A stretch of 10,873 nt of DNA from Candidatus Puniceispirillum sp. (GCA_018668795.1 JABJBD010000231.1:1-10873), one strand, 5' to 3'; positions 1-6,954 are shown, numbered from the stretch's first letter. The notes: generated by a model from the letters alone, not told the origin. Translations and numbers: made by a program.

Positions 1-242
1 ATGATATGGAGCCTGACCGGCGTGGTATCTATGCAGGCGCGATTGGCTATATTTCGGTAGCAGGCGAAATGGACACTTGCATCGCGCTACGTACCGCCGT
101 TATCAAAGATCAGAAAATGCATGTTCAGGCGGGGGCAGGCATTGTTTATGACAGTGATCCTGAAGCCGAATATGAAGAAACGCAAAACAAAGCACGTGCG
201 GTAATCCGTGCAGCTGGTGAAGCGTTACGTTTCGAATCATAG
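1..242 (+). CDS. trpE: Anthranilate synthase component I (TrpE), C-terminal fragment
   Basis: This is the 3' end of a gene that begins outside the window; the frame is open from base 3 and ends at TAG 240-242. The visible residues carry the C-terminal signature of the chorismate-binding fold: an RGIYAGAIGY stretch, then MDTCIALRTAVIK, then GAGIVYDSDPEAEYEET followed by a final helix. In TrpE this region forms part of the chorismate/Mg2+ site, and the enzyme makes anthranilate from chorismate and glutamine-derived ammonia, the first committed step of tryptophan synthesis. PabB and other chorismate enzymes share the fold, but the MDTCIALRTAVIK and GAGIVYDSDPE wording is that of bacterial TrpE. 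No trpG follows on this strand; the next gene is unrelated. The missing N-terminus prevents checking the feedback-inhibition site. Confidence 0.93.
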   Translation, partial: DMEPDRRGIYAGAIGYISVAGEMDTCIALRTAVIKDQKMHVQAGAGIVYDSDPEAEYEETQNKARAVIRAAGEALRFES

Positions 243-367
243 ACCATAATGATCAGGCTCTTCATTTAATTAAAATAAACTAATATTCAATACAAAATAA
301 AGGTTAACACCTTCAAAGTAGGTTGTTTTGGTGCCTATGGCATCTACCATGCAATGGAAACATACCT

Positions 368-1573
368 GTGCGACGTTTTATCCTGATTTGTCATGTCGTT
401 ATTCTAGCCTTAATGCCGTTACGTATGGCACAAGCTGAATTGCGTCTTGAAACATGGCAATCATATGGTGCCATGGCTGAACAAGGCGGCGTATGCGCGG
501 CTTTTGCCCGTCTGATGGAATTACAGTCCATGATTGATGTGAAAAGGGGCAAATTGTGGCATGAGCGGCGAAAGTTTGCTGGCACGCTAATTCGACAGGC
601 CAGCATCCTCGAAGAGTTACCTCCAGCCGGACAGGACGATATTGATAAATTAATAAACAGCTACGCAAGCTGGTTGATTTCGAACCTCAGCGCTCAAGAC
701 TCCAAACAAAGCTTGGATAATGAAGCCCATACTGCCGCAACCAGAATGATAAATGATGTCTGTTCGAGTCTTTATGCGCGTGCAGATGCCGCCATCATGC
801 AGAACCATCCTCAACTTGCCACTTGCCCAACTATAAGAACCCCCGATCCACTTATCTGTGCACCAGAAATGTTAACAGAAACTACGAACATTAGTGCCAT
901 TGATCTGACGCCTGACGCACAAGAACTTCAACGCGCGCGCGACGAAGTGGCTATGCTGACATCGCAGAACAAATCACTAAGAGAAAAATTACGTAAATTA
1001 CGCGCATCCAGATTGGAAACTGAAATGATGGCAACATCGTCAGTTAACGACATTTCCATAAGCAACAATCATGAAAAAACATCGAAGGAATATAAAAATA
1101 TTGTAGCATCCGAGCCTAGAACAAAAAACAATTCCCAATCTGACATCAAGATTGTCACTGACAATGATGTGCTGACATCTATGGCAGGTAAAAACAAACA
1201 CACAACACCTATTGTTGGTATCATGTCTTCAGATGAACAAGAACAGACGGACGAAGTCATACCCACCGATAATGCTATCGGCGCATCGGTTTATGATGAC
1301 GCAATACCTAATCGGAATATTTCAAATTTATTTGTCGCACAGCTTGGGTCCTACGCATCATCCCAGCAAGCTAATGACGGTATCCACTATTTAAAAACTA
1401 TTTTTAAAGATACTTTCAAAGTGCTGGAACTTTCAGTTGTCACCAAAACCTCACGTTCGGGTCAACGCGTCTATGACCTTGTTACACAAGAAAGTGAACG
1501 AGCCGAGATAGAAAACATCTGCAATTCTTTGTGGGAACAACGCTTTGGCTGCTTTGTGACTGCCGTTAACTGA
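368..1573 (+). CDS. Secreted coiled-coil protein with C-terminal SPOR domain
   Basis: I chose the GTG at 368 because it gives a clean signal peptide (MRRFILICHVVILALMPLRMAQA, residues 1-23, Ala-x-Ala-like end) and has a GGAAA 7 nt upstream. A TTG at 323 would add 15 residues with no signal-peptide logic. The 401-residue product has an exported N-terminal domain (about 24-165) with four cysteines. A charged heptad-like coiled coil follows at about 184-220 (LQRARDEVAML...LREKLRKLRASRLE), then a low-complexity Asn/Ser/Thr-rich linker (about 225-315). The end is a SPOR domain (about 321-398) that starts LFVAQLGSYAS and has two cysteines (385, 395) that could pair. SPOR domains bind denuded septal peptidoglycan, so a periplasmic role in cell-envelope division or remodelling is inferred. 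The N-terminal domain is not one I recognise. The gene stands alone between trpE and an acyl-CoA ligase gene; no clear promoter is visible in the AT-rich 125 bp upstream. Confidence 0.8.
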   Translation: MRRFILICHVVILALMPLRMAQAELRLETWQSYGAMAEQGGVCAAFARLMELQSMIDVKRGKLWHERRKFAGTLIRQASILEELPPAGQDDIDKLINSYASWLISNLSAQDSKQSLDNEAHTAATRMINDVCSSLYARADAAIMQNHPQLATCPTIRTPDPLICAPEMLTETTNISAIDLTPDAQELQRARDEVAMLTSQNKSLREKLRKLRASRLETEMMATSSVNDISISNNHEKTSKEYKNIVASEPRTKNNSQSDIKIVTDNDVLTSMAGKNKHTTPIVGIMSSDEQEQTDEVIPTDNAIGASVYDDAIPNRNISNLFVAQLGSYASSQQANDGIHYLKTIFKDTFKVLELSVVTKTSRSGQRVYDLVTQESERAEIENICNSLWEQRFGCFVTAVN

Positions 1574-1710
1574 ATGACAAGATTGCATTCTTCAAGAGTT
1601 TAAACGAACCAAAAGATACCTTTGATCACTTGGTTTCATTTAATTTGCAATGAATGGGAATTTAGATATTCTGTTTAGCCTTGTTCAGTTTTTGAGGAAC
1701 TAACTCGCTT

Positions 1711-3486
1711 ATGTCAGCCGTTCCTGCATCGGATCATTATGTCACCTCTGCAAATTTGCCAGCTGCCTTTTTCAAGGTGGCGCGCCAATCGCCAGACAAA
1801 CCGCTCTTATTTCACAAAGCCAAAGGGATATGGCATGGACAAAGCTGGGCCGAAATTTCGGAACAGGTTTGCAAGCTTGCGACTACATTAGTCAAACAAG
1901 GTGTAAAACCAGGTGACCGTGTTGTTGTTTCAGCTGAAAATCGGCCTGAATGGGCTGTTGCTGATATTGCCATAATGTCGATTGGGGCGATTGTCGTCCC
2001 TGCATACACAACCAATACCGAAGAAGACCATCATTACATTATTGACCATTCATCATCACATATTGCAATTACCTCATCTGGCAACCTAGCCCTACGTGTA
2101 GGTATGGCGGCGACACGTACATCAAATTTTCATACATTGATCGTAATGGATAAGTCCACAAGCCTGCCAGATATGGGTGATGCCGATGTTCTATATTGGC
2201 AAGACATCATGGCTGATTCAGCACCACTGGATGATATCGAAAGCCGCATCAACGCGCTTGGTAGTGATGACGTATGCTGTTTTATCTATACGTCGGGAAC
2301 CGGCGGTCGTCCAAAGGGAGTGATGCTGACACATCGTTCGATTCAGGCCAATATTGACGCCGCGATTGAACTACTTGCCGAAGGCAAAGTTGCTGAAAAC
2401 CAACGCTTCCTATCACTTTTACCTTTGTCTCATTCATATGAGCATACCGCTGGCATGCACTTACCATTTCAGACTAATTCTGAAGTCTGGTACTGCGAAA
2501 GTACTGATCAAATCGCTGCCAATCTTGTTGAAGTGTCACCAACCTTAATGACAGCAGTACCACGACTTTATGAGGTGCTGTATGAACGAATTACCCGTGG
2601 TGTCAGAATCAAAGGGGGCATTTCGGCTAAATTGTTTGATATGGCTGTCAAGCTGGGACGCAAACAGCTTGAAGGACGGCTATTGATGCCGCATGAGTTT
2701 TTACTTAACCGGATACTGGACAGGCTGGTCAGGCAAAAAGTACAAGCACGTCTTGGTGGCAATCTCAAATATTTTGTATCTGGAGGTGCCGCACTCAACC
2801 CTGAAATTGGATCTTTTTTCATGGCACTTGGGGTCAAATTACTTCAGGGATACGGACAGACCGAAGCTTCGCCCCTTATATCGGCTAATCGCCCACAGAA
2901 TATCAAAATAGAAACTGTTGGACCTGCTGTTAGTGGGGTAACGGTGAAACTTGCTAATGATGGCGAAATTCTGGTGGCTGGTGATTTGCTCATGAAAGGC
3001 TATTGGCGTGACGATGCCAGCACTGCTGCCGCTATTCGTAATGGTTGGCTTCATACTGGTGATCTTGGTTCAATTGACAAAGATGGCATGATCACGATTA
3101 CAGGGCGTAAGAAAGATATTATCGTCAATTCTGGTGGTGAGAATATCGCGCCTGGCCGCGTCGAAGCTCTGCTGACGATTGAACCTGAAATCGAGCAGAC
3201 CATGGTTGATGGTGACCGCCGTCCATGGTTATCCGCAGTGATTGTTCCATCACAAGACACTTATGATATGGCAGAAAACCCTGAGCATTTGAAAACACTT
3301 ATTGCTGACGCTGTTGAACGCGCCAATAGTCGCCTGTCACAAATTGAACGTGTCCGGCGATTTATTATTGCTGATGAAAGCTTTACTACCGAAAATGGAT
3401 TAATGACCGCCACTTTGAAAGTACGCCGCCATATGGTGCGTGATATTTATGATGATCGGCTTGATGCGTTATATGGCAAAAGATAG
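1711..3486 (+). CDS. Long-chain fatty acid-CoA ligase (AMP-forming, FAA1 type)
   Basis: The 591-residue protein is a complete member of the ANL adenylate-forming superfamily. It activates a fatty acid with ATP to an acyl-adenylate and transfers it to CoA, in the cytoplasm or at the inner membrane. Motifs in order: P-loop YTSGTGGRPKG at 193-203, LPLSHSYEHTAG at 237-248, GYGQTEASP at 380-388, HTGDLG at 448-453, the hinge motif GRKKDIIVNSGGENIAP at 465-481, and the C-terminal LMTATLKVRR at 564-573 with probable catalytic Lys570. The second threonine of the usual SGTTG is glycine, as in many FAA1-type ligases. Length and the SHSYEHTAG block favour the long-chain group over acetyl- or aryl-CoA ligases; exact chain preference cannot be read. 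The ATG at 1711 has GAGGAA 11 nt upstream. A weak promoter (TTGCAA 1645, TATTCT 1667, 16-bp spacer) may lie upstream. Confidence 0.93.
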   Translation: MSAVPASDHYVTSANLPAAFFKVARQSPDKPLLFHKAKGIWHGQSWAEISEQVCKLATTLVKQGVKPGDRVVVSAENRPEWAVADIAIMSIGAIVVPAYTTNTEEDHHYIIDHSSSHIAITSSGNLALRVGMAATRTSNFHTLIVMDKSTSLPDMGDADVLYWQDIMADSAPLDDIESRINALGSDDVCCFIYTSGTGGRPKGVMLTHRSIQANIDAAIELLAEGKVAENQRFLSLLPLSHSYEHTAGMHLPFQTNSEVWYCESTDQIAANLVEVSPTLMTAVPRLYEVLYERITRGVRIKGGISAKLFDMAVKLGRKQLEGRLLMPHEFLLNRILDRLVRQKVQARLGGNLKYFVSGGAALNPEIGSFFMALGVKLLQGYGQTEASPLISANRPQNIKIETVGPAVSGVTVKLANDGEILVAGDLLMKGYWRDDASTAAAIRNGWLHTGDLGSIDKDGMITITGRKKDIIVNSGGENIAPGRVEALLTIEPEIEQTMVDGDRRPWLSAVIVPSQDTYDMAENPEHLKTLIADAVERANSRLSQIERVRRFIIADESFTTENGLMTATLKVRRHMVRDIYDDRLDALYGKR

Positions 3487-3538
3487 CAAAATCTCTAGGA
3501 TATTGACGCTATACCTTATTCGCGGCAACGTTTAGAAA

Positions 3539-4498
3539 ATGAAAATAAAACTTCTTGAACATCCAACAGGTGACCGCCCTCTTACCGCCATGGCACTTGT
3601 TTTAAGCGGTGTATTGATTTTGGCTTTGCAAGATACGCTAGTCAAATATATGTCAGCAGAAACATCATTCTGGCAATTTCAAACGTTGCGCGCCTTTGGC
3701 AACGGGTTTTTACTGCTTTGCCTATGCGCGCTTGGAAGCGGCTTTGCCCTGTTAACCCCTCTCAACCCTCGTATAGTATTCATACGCGCAGCTGTCATGA
3801 CGATGTGTATGTTTTGTTTTTTTGCTGGGGCGCCCTTTCTTTCAGTCGCGCAGATGGCGTCAGGGCTTTATACATACCCATTATTCGTAACTTTGCTTGC
3901 CGCGCCAATTCTTGGAGAACGTGTTGGCTTTTGGCGCATTATTGCATTGATCCTTGGAGGCTGCGGTGCCCTGACGATTTTGCGACCATGGACAAATGAC
4001 TTTACATTGGTGCAGTTATTGCCAATCTGTGCAGGCTTTCTCTATGCTGTAAATATTCTGATATTGCGGCGCTATTGTCGGGGGGAAAGCCCTGTTGCGC
4101 TTACATTTGCAGTCGCAATAATGTTCATCCTGTCAGGTGGAATGGGCAGTCTGTTATTGACAATATTTGCACCTGACCCAGCAATTCAAGTTGCTATGCC
4201 ATTTGTCGCTATTGGTTGGCCTGTCTTGACACTTACCGTGTTCCTGTTCGCTGCTATTTCATCGGTCATGAATCTATCCGGCAATATATTTCTTAACAGG
4301 GCTTACCAGACTGCCGAAAGTAGCCGACTAGCACCACTGGATTTTTCTTATCTGTTATTTGCTGTTCTATGGGGCAAGATACTGTTTGGTACATGGCCAA
4401 CCTTATACACTGTCGTCGGCATGTGTCTGATAGCATCAGCCGGCATATTGACTGCCTGGCGAGAGCATATAAATGCAAAATTGCGGAAGCAAAACTAA
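3539..4498 (+). CDS. EamA/DMT superfamily permease (ten TM helices)
   Basis: The 319-residue protein is almost entirely hydrophobic and fits ten transmembrane helices arranged as two EamA repeats (about 16-148 and 163-306). The first repeat carries the early LALQDTLVKYMS segment with a conserved-looking Lys in helix 1, R51 in LRAFGNG, and APILGERVGFWR at 122-133. The second has the matching NRAYQTAESSRLAPLDFSYL segment (253-272) and a GKILFGTWPT stretch. This family exports or imports small metabolites such as amino acids, nucleosides or S-adenosylmethionine; the substrate cannot be inferred here. The gene starts 52 bp after the acyl-CoA ligase and may share its transcript, although no functional link is apparent. 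The upstream ribosome-binding site is poor. Its 3' end converges with a minus-strand gene 35 bp away. Confidence 0.88.
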   Translation: MKIKLLEHPTGDRPLTAMALVLSGVLILALQDTLVKYMSAETSFWQFQTLRAFGNGFLLLCLCALGSGFALLTPLNPRIVFIRAAVMTMCMFCFFAGAPFLSVAQMASGLYTYPLFVTLLAAPILGERVGFWRIIALILGGCGALTILRPWTNDFTLVQLLPICAGFLYAVNILILRRYCRGESPVALTFAVAIMFILSGGMGSLLLTIFAPDPAIQVAMPFVAIGWPVLTLTVFLFAAISSVMNLSGNIFLNRAYQTAESSRLAPLDFSYLLFAVLWGKILFGTWPTLYTVVGMCLIASAGILTAWREHINAKLRKQN

Positions 4499-4542
4499 GA
4501 ATCGGTTTAGTGGTAAATCGATTAGCTAGACGCCTAACCGAT
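4499..4542. terminator. Candidate hairpin between convergent genes
   Basis: ATCGGTTTAG (4501-4510) can pair with CTAACCGAT (4534-4542), a nine-pair stem with one bulged T across a 23-nt loop. It lies exactly between the permease stop and the stop of the minus-strand membrane-protein gene. There is no T tract on either side, so if it terminates transcription it is not a textbook intrinsic terminator; it may instead protect 3' ends. Confidence 0.3.
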
Positions 4543-4968
4543 AGGTAGAGGGATAACACCTACCATCGAGGTAATGGTGATAAAGGCAGCCGCAAGCGCC
4601 AACCGGGCAAAAAACCGATTGTTTGAACGCCATAAAAAGAACGACGAAATAAATGTGCCGGGAATAATGCTGAAAACGCCCAGAGCTAAACCAGCTGTTG
4701 TCATGCCCTCACCGCTTGAAAGAATTGATAAATACCAATGGCCATTTGGCACCGCACCCATAGGTGAATTCATCCAGATATTGGTCACTGACTCGCCACT
4801 TAACACAGCGTTCAACATATAGGCTGGTGGTAAAGCGCTATGCGGTTCGATAAAGGTTTTGATGGTACCAAACAGAACCACAATGGCTGAACTGATGGTC
4901 GTCCAGTAAATGATCTCGCCATATACGATGCCCGATAACGGAATCAGCGTTCTTTTAAATTTAGCCAT
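4534..4968 (-). CDS. Small three-helix membrane protein paired with TauE/SafE permease
   Basis: The 144-residue product has three probable membrane helices (about 13-36, 89-112 and 119-140). Between the first two lies a polar loop of about 50 residues rich in Pro, Asn and Ser (EPHSALPPAYMLN, then WMNSPMGAVPNGHWYLS). I see no catalytic motif and no signal peptide. It starts 15 nt after the stop of the TauE/SafE gene, with AGGAAA 6 nt before its ATG, so the two are almost certainly co-transcribed. Small multi-helix proteins such as DUF1634 are known beside TSUP permeases; the topology is compatible with that family, but I cannot confirm membership by eye. The inferred role is an accessory subunit or modulator of the permease. 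The gene itself is well supported; the function is open. Confidence 0.72.
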   Translation of the reverse strand: MAKFKRTLIPLSGIVYGEIIYWTTISSAIVVLFGTIKTFIEPHSALPPAYMLNAVLSGESVTNIWMNSPMGAVPNGHWYLSILSSGEGMTTAGLALGVFSIIPGTFISSFFLWRSNNRFFARLALAAAFITITSMVGVIPLPIG

Positions 4969-4983
4969 TCTAGTCGTTTCCTA

Positions 4984-5994
4984 TCAGAATATAGGTATAT
5001 CTATACTTAATAACGTCTCTAGTCCACGAACCATTAATTTAACACTGGTCAGTAACAAGAGGATGATAAGTAAATTACGTACAAAGCCGGCTTTTATCGA
5101 TACCAGAATATGGGCACCAATGATGCCCCCAATAACCTGTCCTAGCATCCATGGTGCCGCCACCAAACCGATAAGTGCACCCGCGTTAATATAGGGCCAG
5201 ATTGCAGCCGCATTCCCCATGGCAAGCAACACACCACTTGACGCAGCGGACACTTTCAAAGGAACAGCCATAACAAGATTTAAAACCGGAACAACAGCCC
5301 AACCGCCTCCAAGGCCGAAGAACCCACCGGTAAATCCTACAACAAAAAATAAAACGCCACCAAGTTTAACATTGACGGCGCGATAGCGAACATAGGTGTT
5401 TAAGGATTCTTCCCAATAGGTATTGCGAAGTTTCAGATCATTGCCAAACGTGTCAAATTTATCTGTCTGCGGATATTCGTTATTTGATCCGCTGAAGATA
5501 AACAGCAATGCAATCATCACAAGCGTCACACCCAGCAAAAGCCGAACAATCGCATCGCCTGTCTCACCAAGATAGCGCGCCAGAATGATCGCAGCAAAGG
5601 CGCCGCCTAATCCTCCAATAATGATTGGTAGCGCGCCAAAGAATACAATTTTGACATCGGCAAGGCCTTTACGCATGAAGGGACCTGTAGATACCAACCC
5701 GCTAAACATTGCCACGACAAGACCAGTCGATCGGATGACCAATGTATCGATTGAGGTAAAGGCAAGCATGATCGGCGTAAAGATAACACCGCCGCCTACA
5801 CCAGCAATAACAGCAATAATAGCTATGGCCATACTAATCACGAAAGACAACACGATCATATCGACACTTGATAGTGACGACCCAATCGGTGTGTTTCCAA
5901 CCACAGCAGCATACTCGACATATGCATATGCGATGATCGTCAGCAATAAGAGCAATGAAAGCTCTGGAATTTTTGTTAATATACGGGGCACCAC
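4984..5994 (-). CDS. TauE/SafE (TSUP) family anion permease
   Basis: The 336-residue protein has the two-fold repeat of the TSUP family. GVGGGVIFTPIM (65-76) follows an N-terminal hydrophobic helix and a first group of helices, and GLGGGWAVVPVL (227-238) opens the second half. A polar cytoplasmic-looking loop of about 40 residues (170-208) separates the halves. Each half has about four membrane segments. TSUP members move sulfite, sulfonates, sulfoacetate, thiosulfate or other small organic anions across the inner membrane; the substrate here is unknown because no sulfur-metabolism gene is adjacent. The start is GTG at 5994. A very strong Shine-Dalgarno (TAAGGAGG) ends only 3 nt before it, and no better in-frame start exists close by. 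It is first in a two-gene operon and diverges from the ZrgA-like operon across a 339-bp region. Confidence 0.9.
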   Translation of the reverse strand: MVPRILTKIPELSLLLLLTIIAYAYVEYAAVVGNTPIGSSLSSVDMIVLSFVISMAIAIIAVIAGVGGGVIFTPIMLAFTSIDTLVIRSTGLVVAMFSGLVSTGPFMRKGLADVKIVFFGALPIIIGGLGGAFAAIILARYLGETGDAIVRLLLGVTLVMIALLFIFSGSNNEYPQTDKFDTFGNDLKLRNTYWEESLNTYVRYRAVNVKLGGVLFFVVGFTGGFFGLGGGWAVVPVLNLVMAVPLKVSAASSGVLLAMGNAAAIWPYINAGALIGLVAAPWMLGQVIGGIIGAHILVSIKAGFVRNLLIILLLLTSVKLMVRGLETLLSIDIPIF

Positions 5995-6119
5995 TTTCCT
6001 CCTTAGCGGCGACCATAACCGGTGGGTTGCTTTTGCAATCTTGAATCCGGCTATGACATTTATAATTAATAGCCCTTTATTTGAGTTCGCATAATAGGAC
6101 TTATCTATCTTGACACAGC

Positions 6120-6141
6120 TATACCCTATTAATGGGGTGTA
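6120..6141. promoter_or_regulatory. Imperfect palindrome, candidate operator
   Basis: The core ACCCTATTAATGGGGT (6123-6138) reads almost the same on both strands: 14 of 16 positions are symmetric around ATTAAT. With flanking TAT and GTA, 18 of 22 positions are symmetric. It begins 4 bp after TTGACA at 6110-6115. Its place between two divergent operons suggests a dimeric regulator site, possibly for the TauE/SafE operon. I do not recognise the motif as belonging to a particular regulator family. Confidence 0.35.
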
Positions 6142-6264
6142 ACCACTATGAGACGATTAAGTCGGAATGTGCGGGGGGATAAATATATGACCAGCTTACC
6201 GTTGGGCGCAAGAGACAATAGCACAAAAATTTCAGTATGTTATGTGTGTGAAATATTTTGCGTG

Positions 6265-6279
6265 TGCAATATTATTGCA
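6265..6279. promoter_or_regulatory. Perfect palindrome, candidate Fur/Mur-family box
   Basis: TGCAATATTATTGCA is a perfect inverted repeat with seven-base arms around a central T. Its outer arms TGCAA...TTGCA agree with the general form of Fur/Mur boxes described in alphaproteobacteria. The centre is AT-rich. It ends 13 bp before the TATAAT at 6293, so a bound dimer would cover the -35 position of the ZrgA-like operon and repress it. The Zur-type site expected for a zinc locus is represented only by a possible half site (GTATGTTAT, 6235-6243). The assignment to Fur/Mur rests on motif resemblance from memory. Confidence 0.45.
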
Positions 6280-6292
6280 TTTAAAGATTTTT

Positions 6293-6298
6293 TATAAT
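6293..6298 (+). promoter_or_regulatory. Consensus -10 element (TATAAT) of the ZrgA-like operon
   Basis: A perfect TATAAT lies 35 bp upstream of the ATG at 6334, which would give a short leader containing GGAG (6323-6326). No good -35 hexamer sits at 16-18 bp; that position is filled by the palindrome at 6265-6279. The promoter would therefore depend on the -10 element, with the palindrome controlling access. Confidence 0.45.
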
Positions 6299-6333
6299 AA
6301 AAGCGTCTGACAATTAAATTTTGGAGCTAGTTT

Positions 6334-6954
6334 ATGAAGAACCATCTGGTCATTTTACTCACCGCTTTCCCACTTATATCAACTCAGGCGACAGAAATGG
6401 TGCAATTGGATGCCCATGAACATGGCGTGGGTGAAATGAATATTGCGATTGATAATAATCAGCTTACGATTGAGCTTCACACCCCAGGAGCTGATATTGT
6501 TGGCTTTGAATATGCCGCCACAAGAAAAATAGACCTTGAAGCAATTGAAACAGCACTTGGCATACTTTCAAAACCTCTTATGTTATTTTCGGTACCTGAT
6601 AAAGCTGAATGCGTTGTTAAAGACGCAGTGGCAAAACTGGAAAGCGAAGCTAACCATGACGATGACCACGATGATCATGACGATGATCATGATGAGGATC
6701 ACGACGACCATGACGATCATGATGATCATGATGAGGGTCACGACGACCATGACGGGGGTGAGCATACGGAATTTCACGCCGAATATTTGCTTGAATGCGC
6801 ATCAATGAAGGCAATGACAACAATCACCTTTTCCTATTTTGATGCCTTTGCAAGCGCGGTTGAGCTTGACGTGAAAATGATATCTCCAAAAGGTGCCTAT
6901 GCCTTTGAGGTTTCCCGCTCATCAAACGTTATTGATCTGACTGACAAGCTATAG
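6334..6954 (+). CDS. zrgA: ZrgA-like (DUF2796) secreted metal-binding protein with His/Asp-rich loop
   Basis: The 206-residue product has a signal peptide (MKNHLVILLTAFPLISTQA, about 1-19). The DUF2796 N-terminal hallmark follows: AHEHGVGEMNIAI (27-39), TIELHTPGADIVGFEY (45-60). A disordered metal-binding loop of 12 histidines (H108 to H148, spaced 3-5 residues apart among Asp/Glu) comes next. A C-terminal strand-rich part (FSYFDAFASAVELDVKMISPKGA) closes the protein. Two cysteines, C93 and C155, bracket the loop. ZrgA of Vibrio is the zinc-regulated periplasmic member of an ABC locus of this same layout, so the protein probably captures Zn2+ or a similar divalent metal in the periplasm for the transporter encoded downstream. 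The start is fixed by GGAG 7 nt upstream. It is the first gene of the operon, 8 nt before the ATPase gene. Confidence 0.88.
   Translation: MKNHLVILLTAFPLISTQATEMVQLDAHEHGVGEMNIAIDNNQLTIELHTPGADIVGFEYAATRKIDLEAIETALGILSKPLMLFSVPDKAECVVKDAVAKLESEANHDDDHDDHDDDHDEDHDDHDDHDDHDEGHDDHDGGEHTEFHAEYLLECASMKAMTTITFSYFDAFASAVELDVKMISPKGAYAFEVSRSSNVIDLTDKL
6682..6753 (+). repeat. In-frame direct repeat in the His/Asp loop
   Basis: A 33-bp unit at 6682-6714 recurs at 6721-6753 with one mismatch (A to G, changing Asp to Gly). The offset is 39 bp, that is 13 codons, so the frame is kept. Each copy encodes DDHDE(D/G)HDDHD. The surrounding 6655-6765 stretch is also built of CAT/CAC and GAT/GAC codons. The pattern suggests loop growth by slippage or unequal exchange. 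Confidence 0.8.

Larger units (their letters stand above)
5995..6333. other. Divergent intergenic region, regulatory candidates only
   Basis: This 339-bp stretch between the TauE/SafE gene and the ZrgA-like operon holds no convincing gene. From left to right it contains the TauE/SafE Shine-Dalgarno (6001-6008 complement), an isolated TTGACA at 6110-6115 with no -10 partner at 17 bp, and an imperfect palindrome at 6120-6141. A G6 run follows, then a direct repeat (6246-6257 and 6262-6273), a perfect palindrome at 6265-6279, a TATAAT at 6293-6298 and GGAG at 6323-6326 serving the ATG at 6334. I found no canonical promoter for the minus-strand operon. Confidence 0.6.

Noticed and set aside
1600..1640. 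AACCAA...TTGGTT inverted repeat after the SPOR gene
   Set aside because: Only six pairs across an 18-nt loop with no T tract; too weak to call a terminator.
5585..6094. 169-residue plus-strand open frame across the TauE/SafE gene
   Set aside because: It lies antisense to a well-supported membrane permease, has no ribosome-binding site of note and no recognisable domain; long antisense frames are expected opposite hydrophobic genes.
6110..6138. TTGACA as a full sigma-70 promoter
   Set aside because: The position 17 bp downstream reads TGGGGT, which is no -10 element.
6148..6297. 49-codon plus-strand frame containing a CYVCEIFCVC cysteine cluster upstream of the metal operon
   Set aside because: It is attractive as a metal-sensing leader peptide, but it runs through the palindrome and into the TATAAT. 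It has only a poor GGGG-type ribosome site, and the cysteines come from a TG-rich regulatory stretch.
6655..6765. Short regular repeats suggestive of an array
   Set aside because: The period follows His/Asp codons inside a coding frame with no spacers, so it is not CRISPR or a microsatellite of independent meaning.
6583..6777. Minus-strand frame encoding an apparent Met/Ile/Val-rich membrane peptide
   Set aside because: It is the antisense reading of the His/Asp repeat, since CAT and GAT read ATG and ATC in reverse; the hydrophobicity is an artefact.
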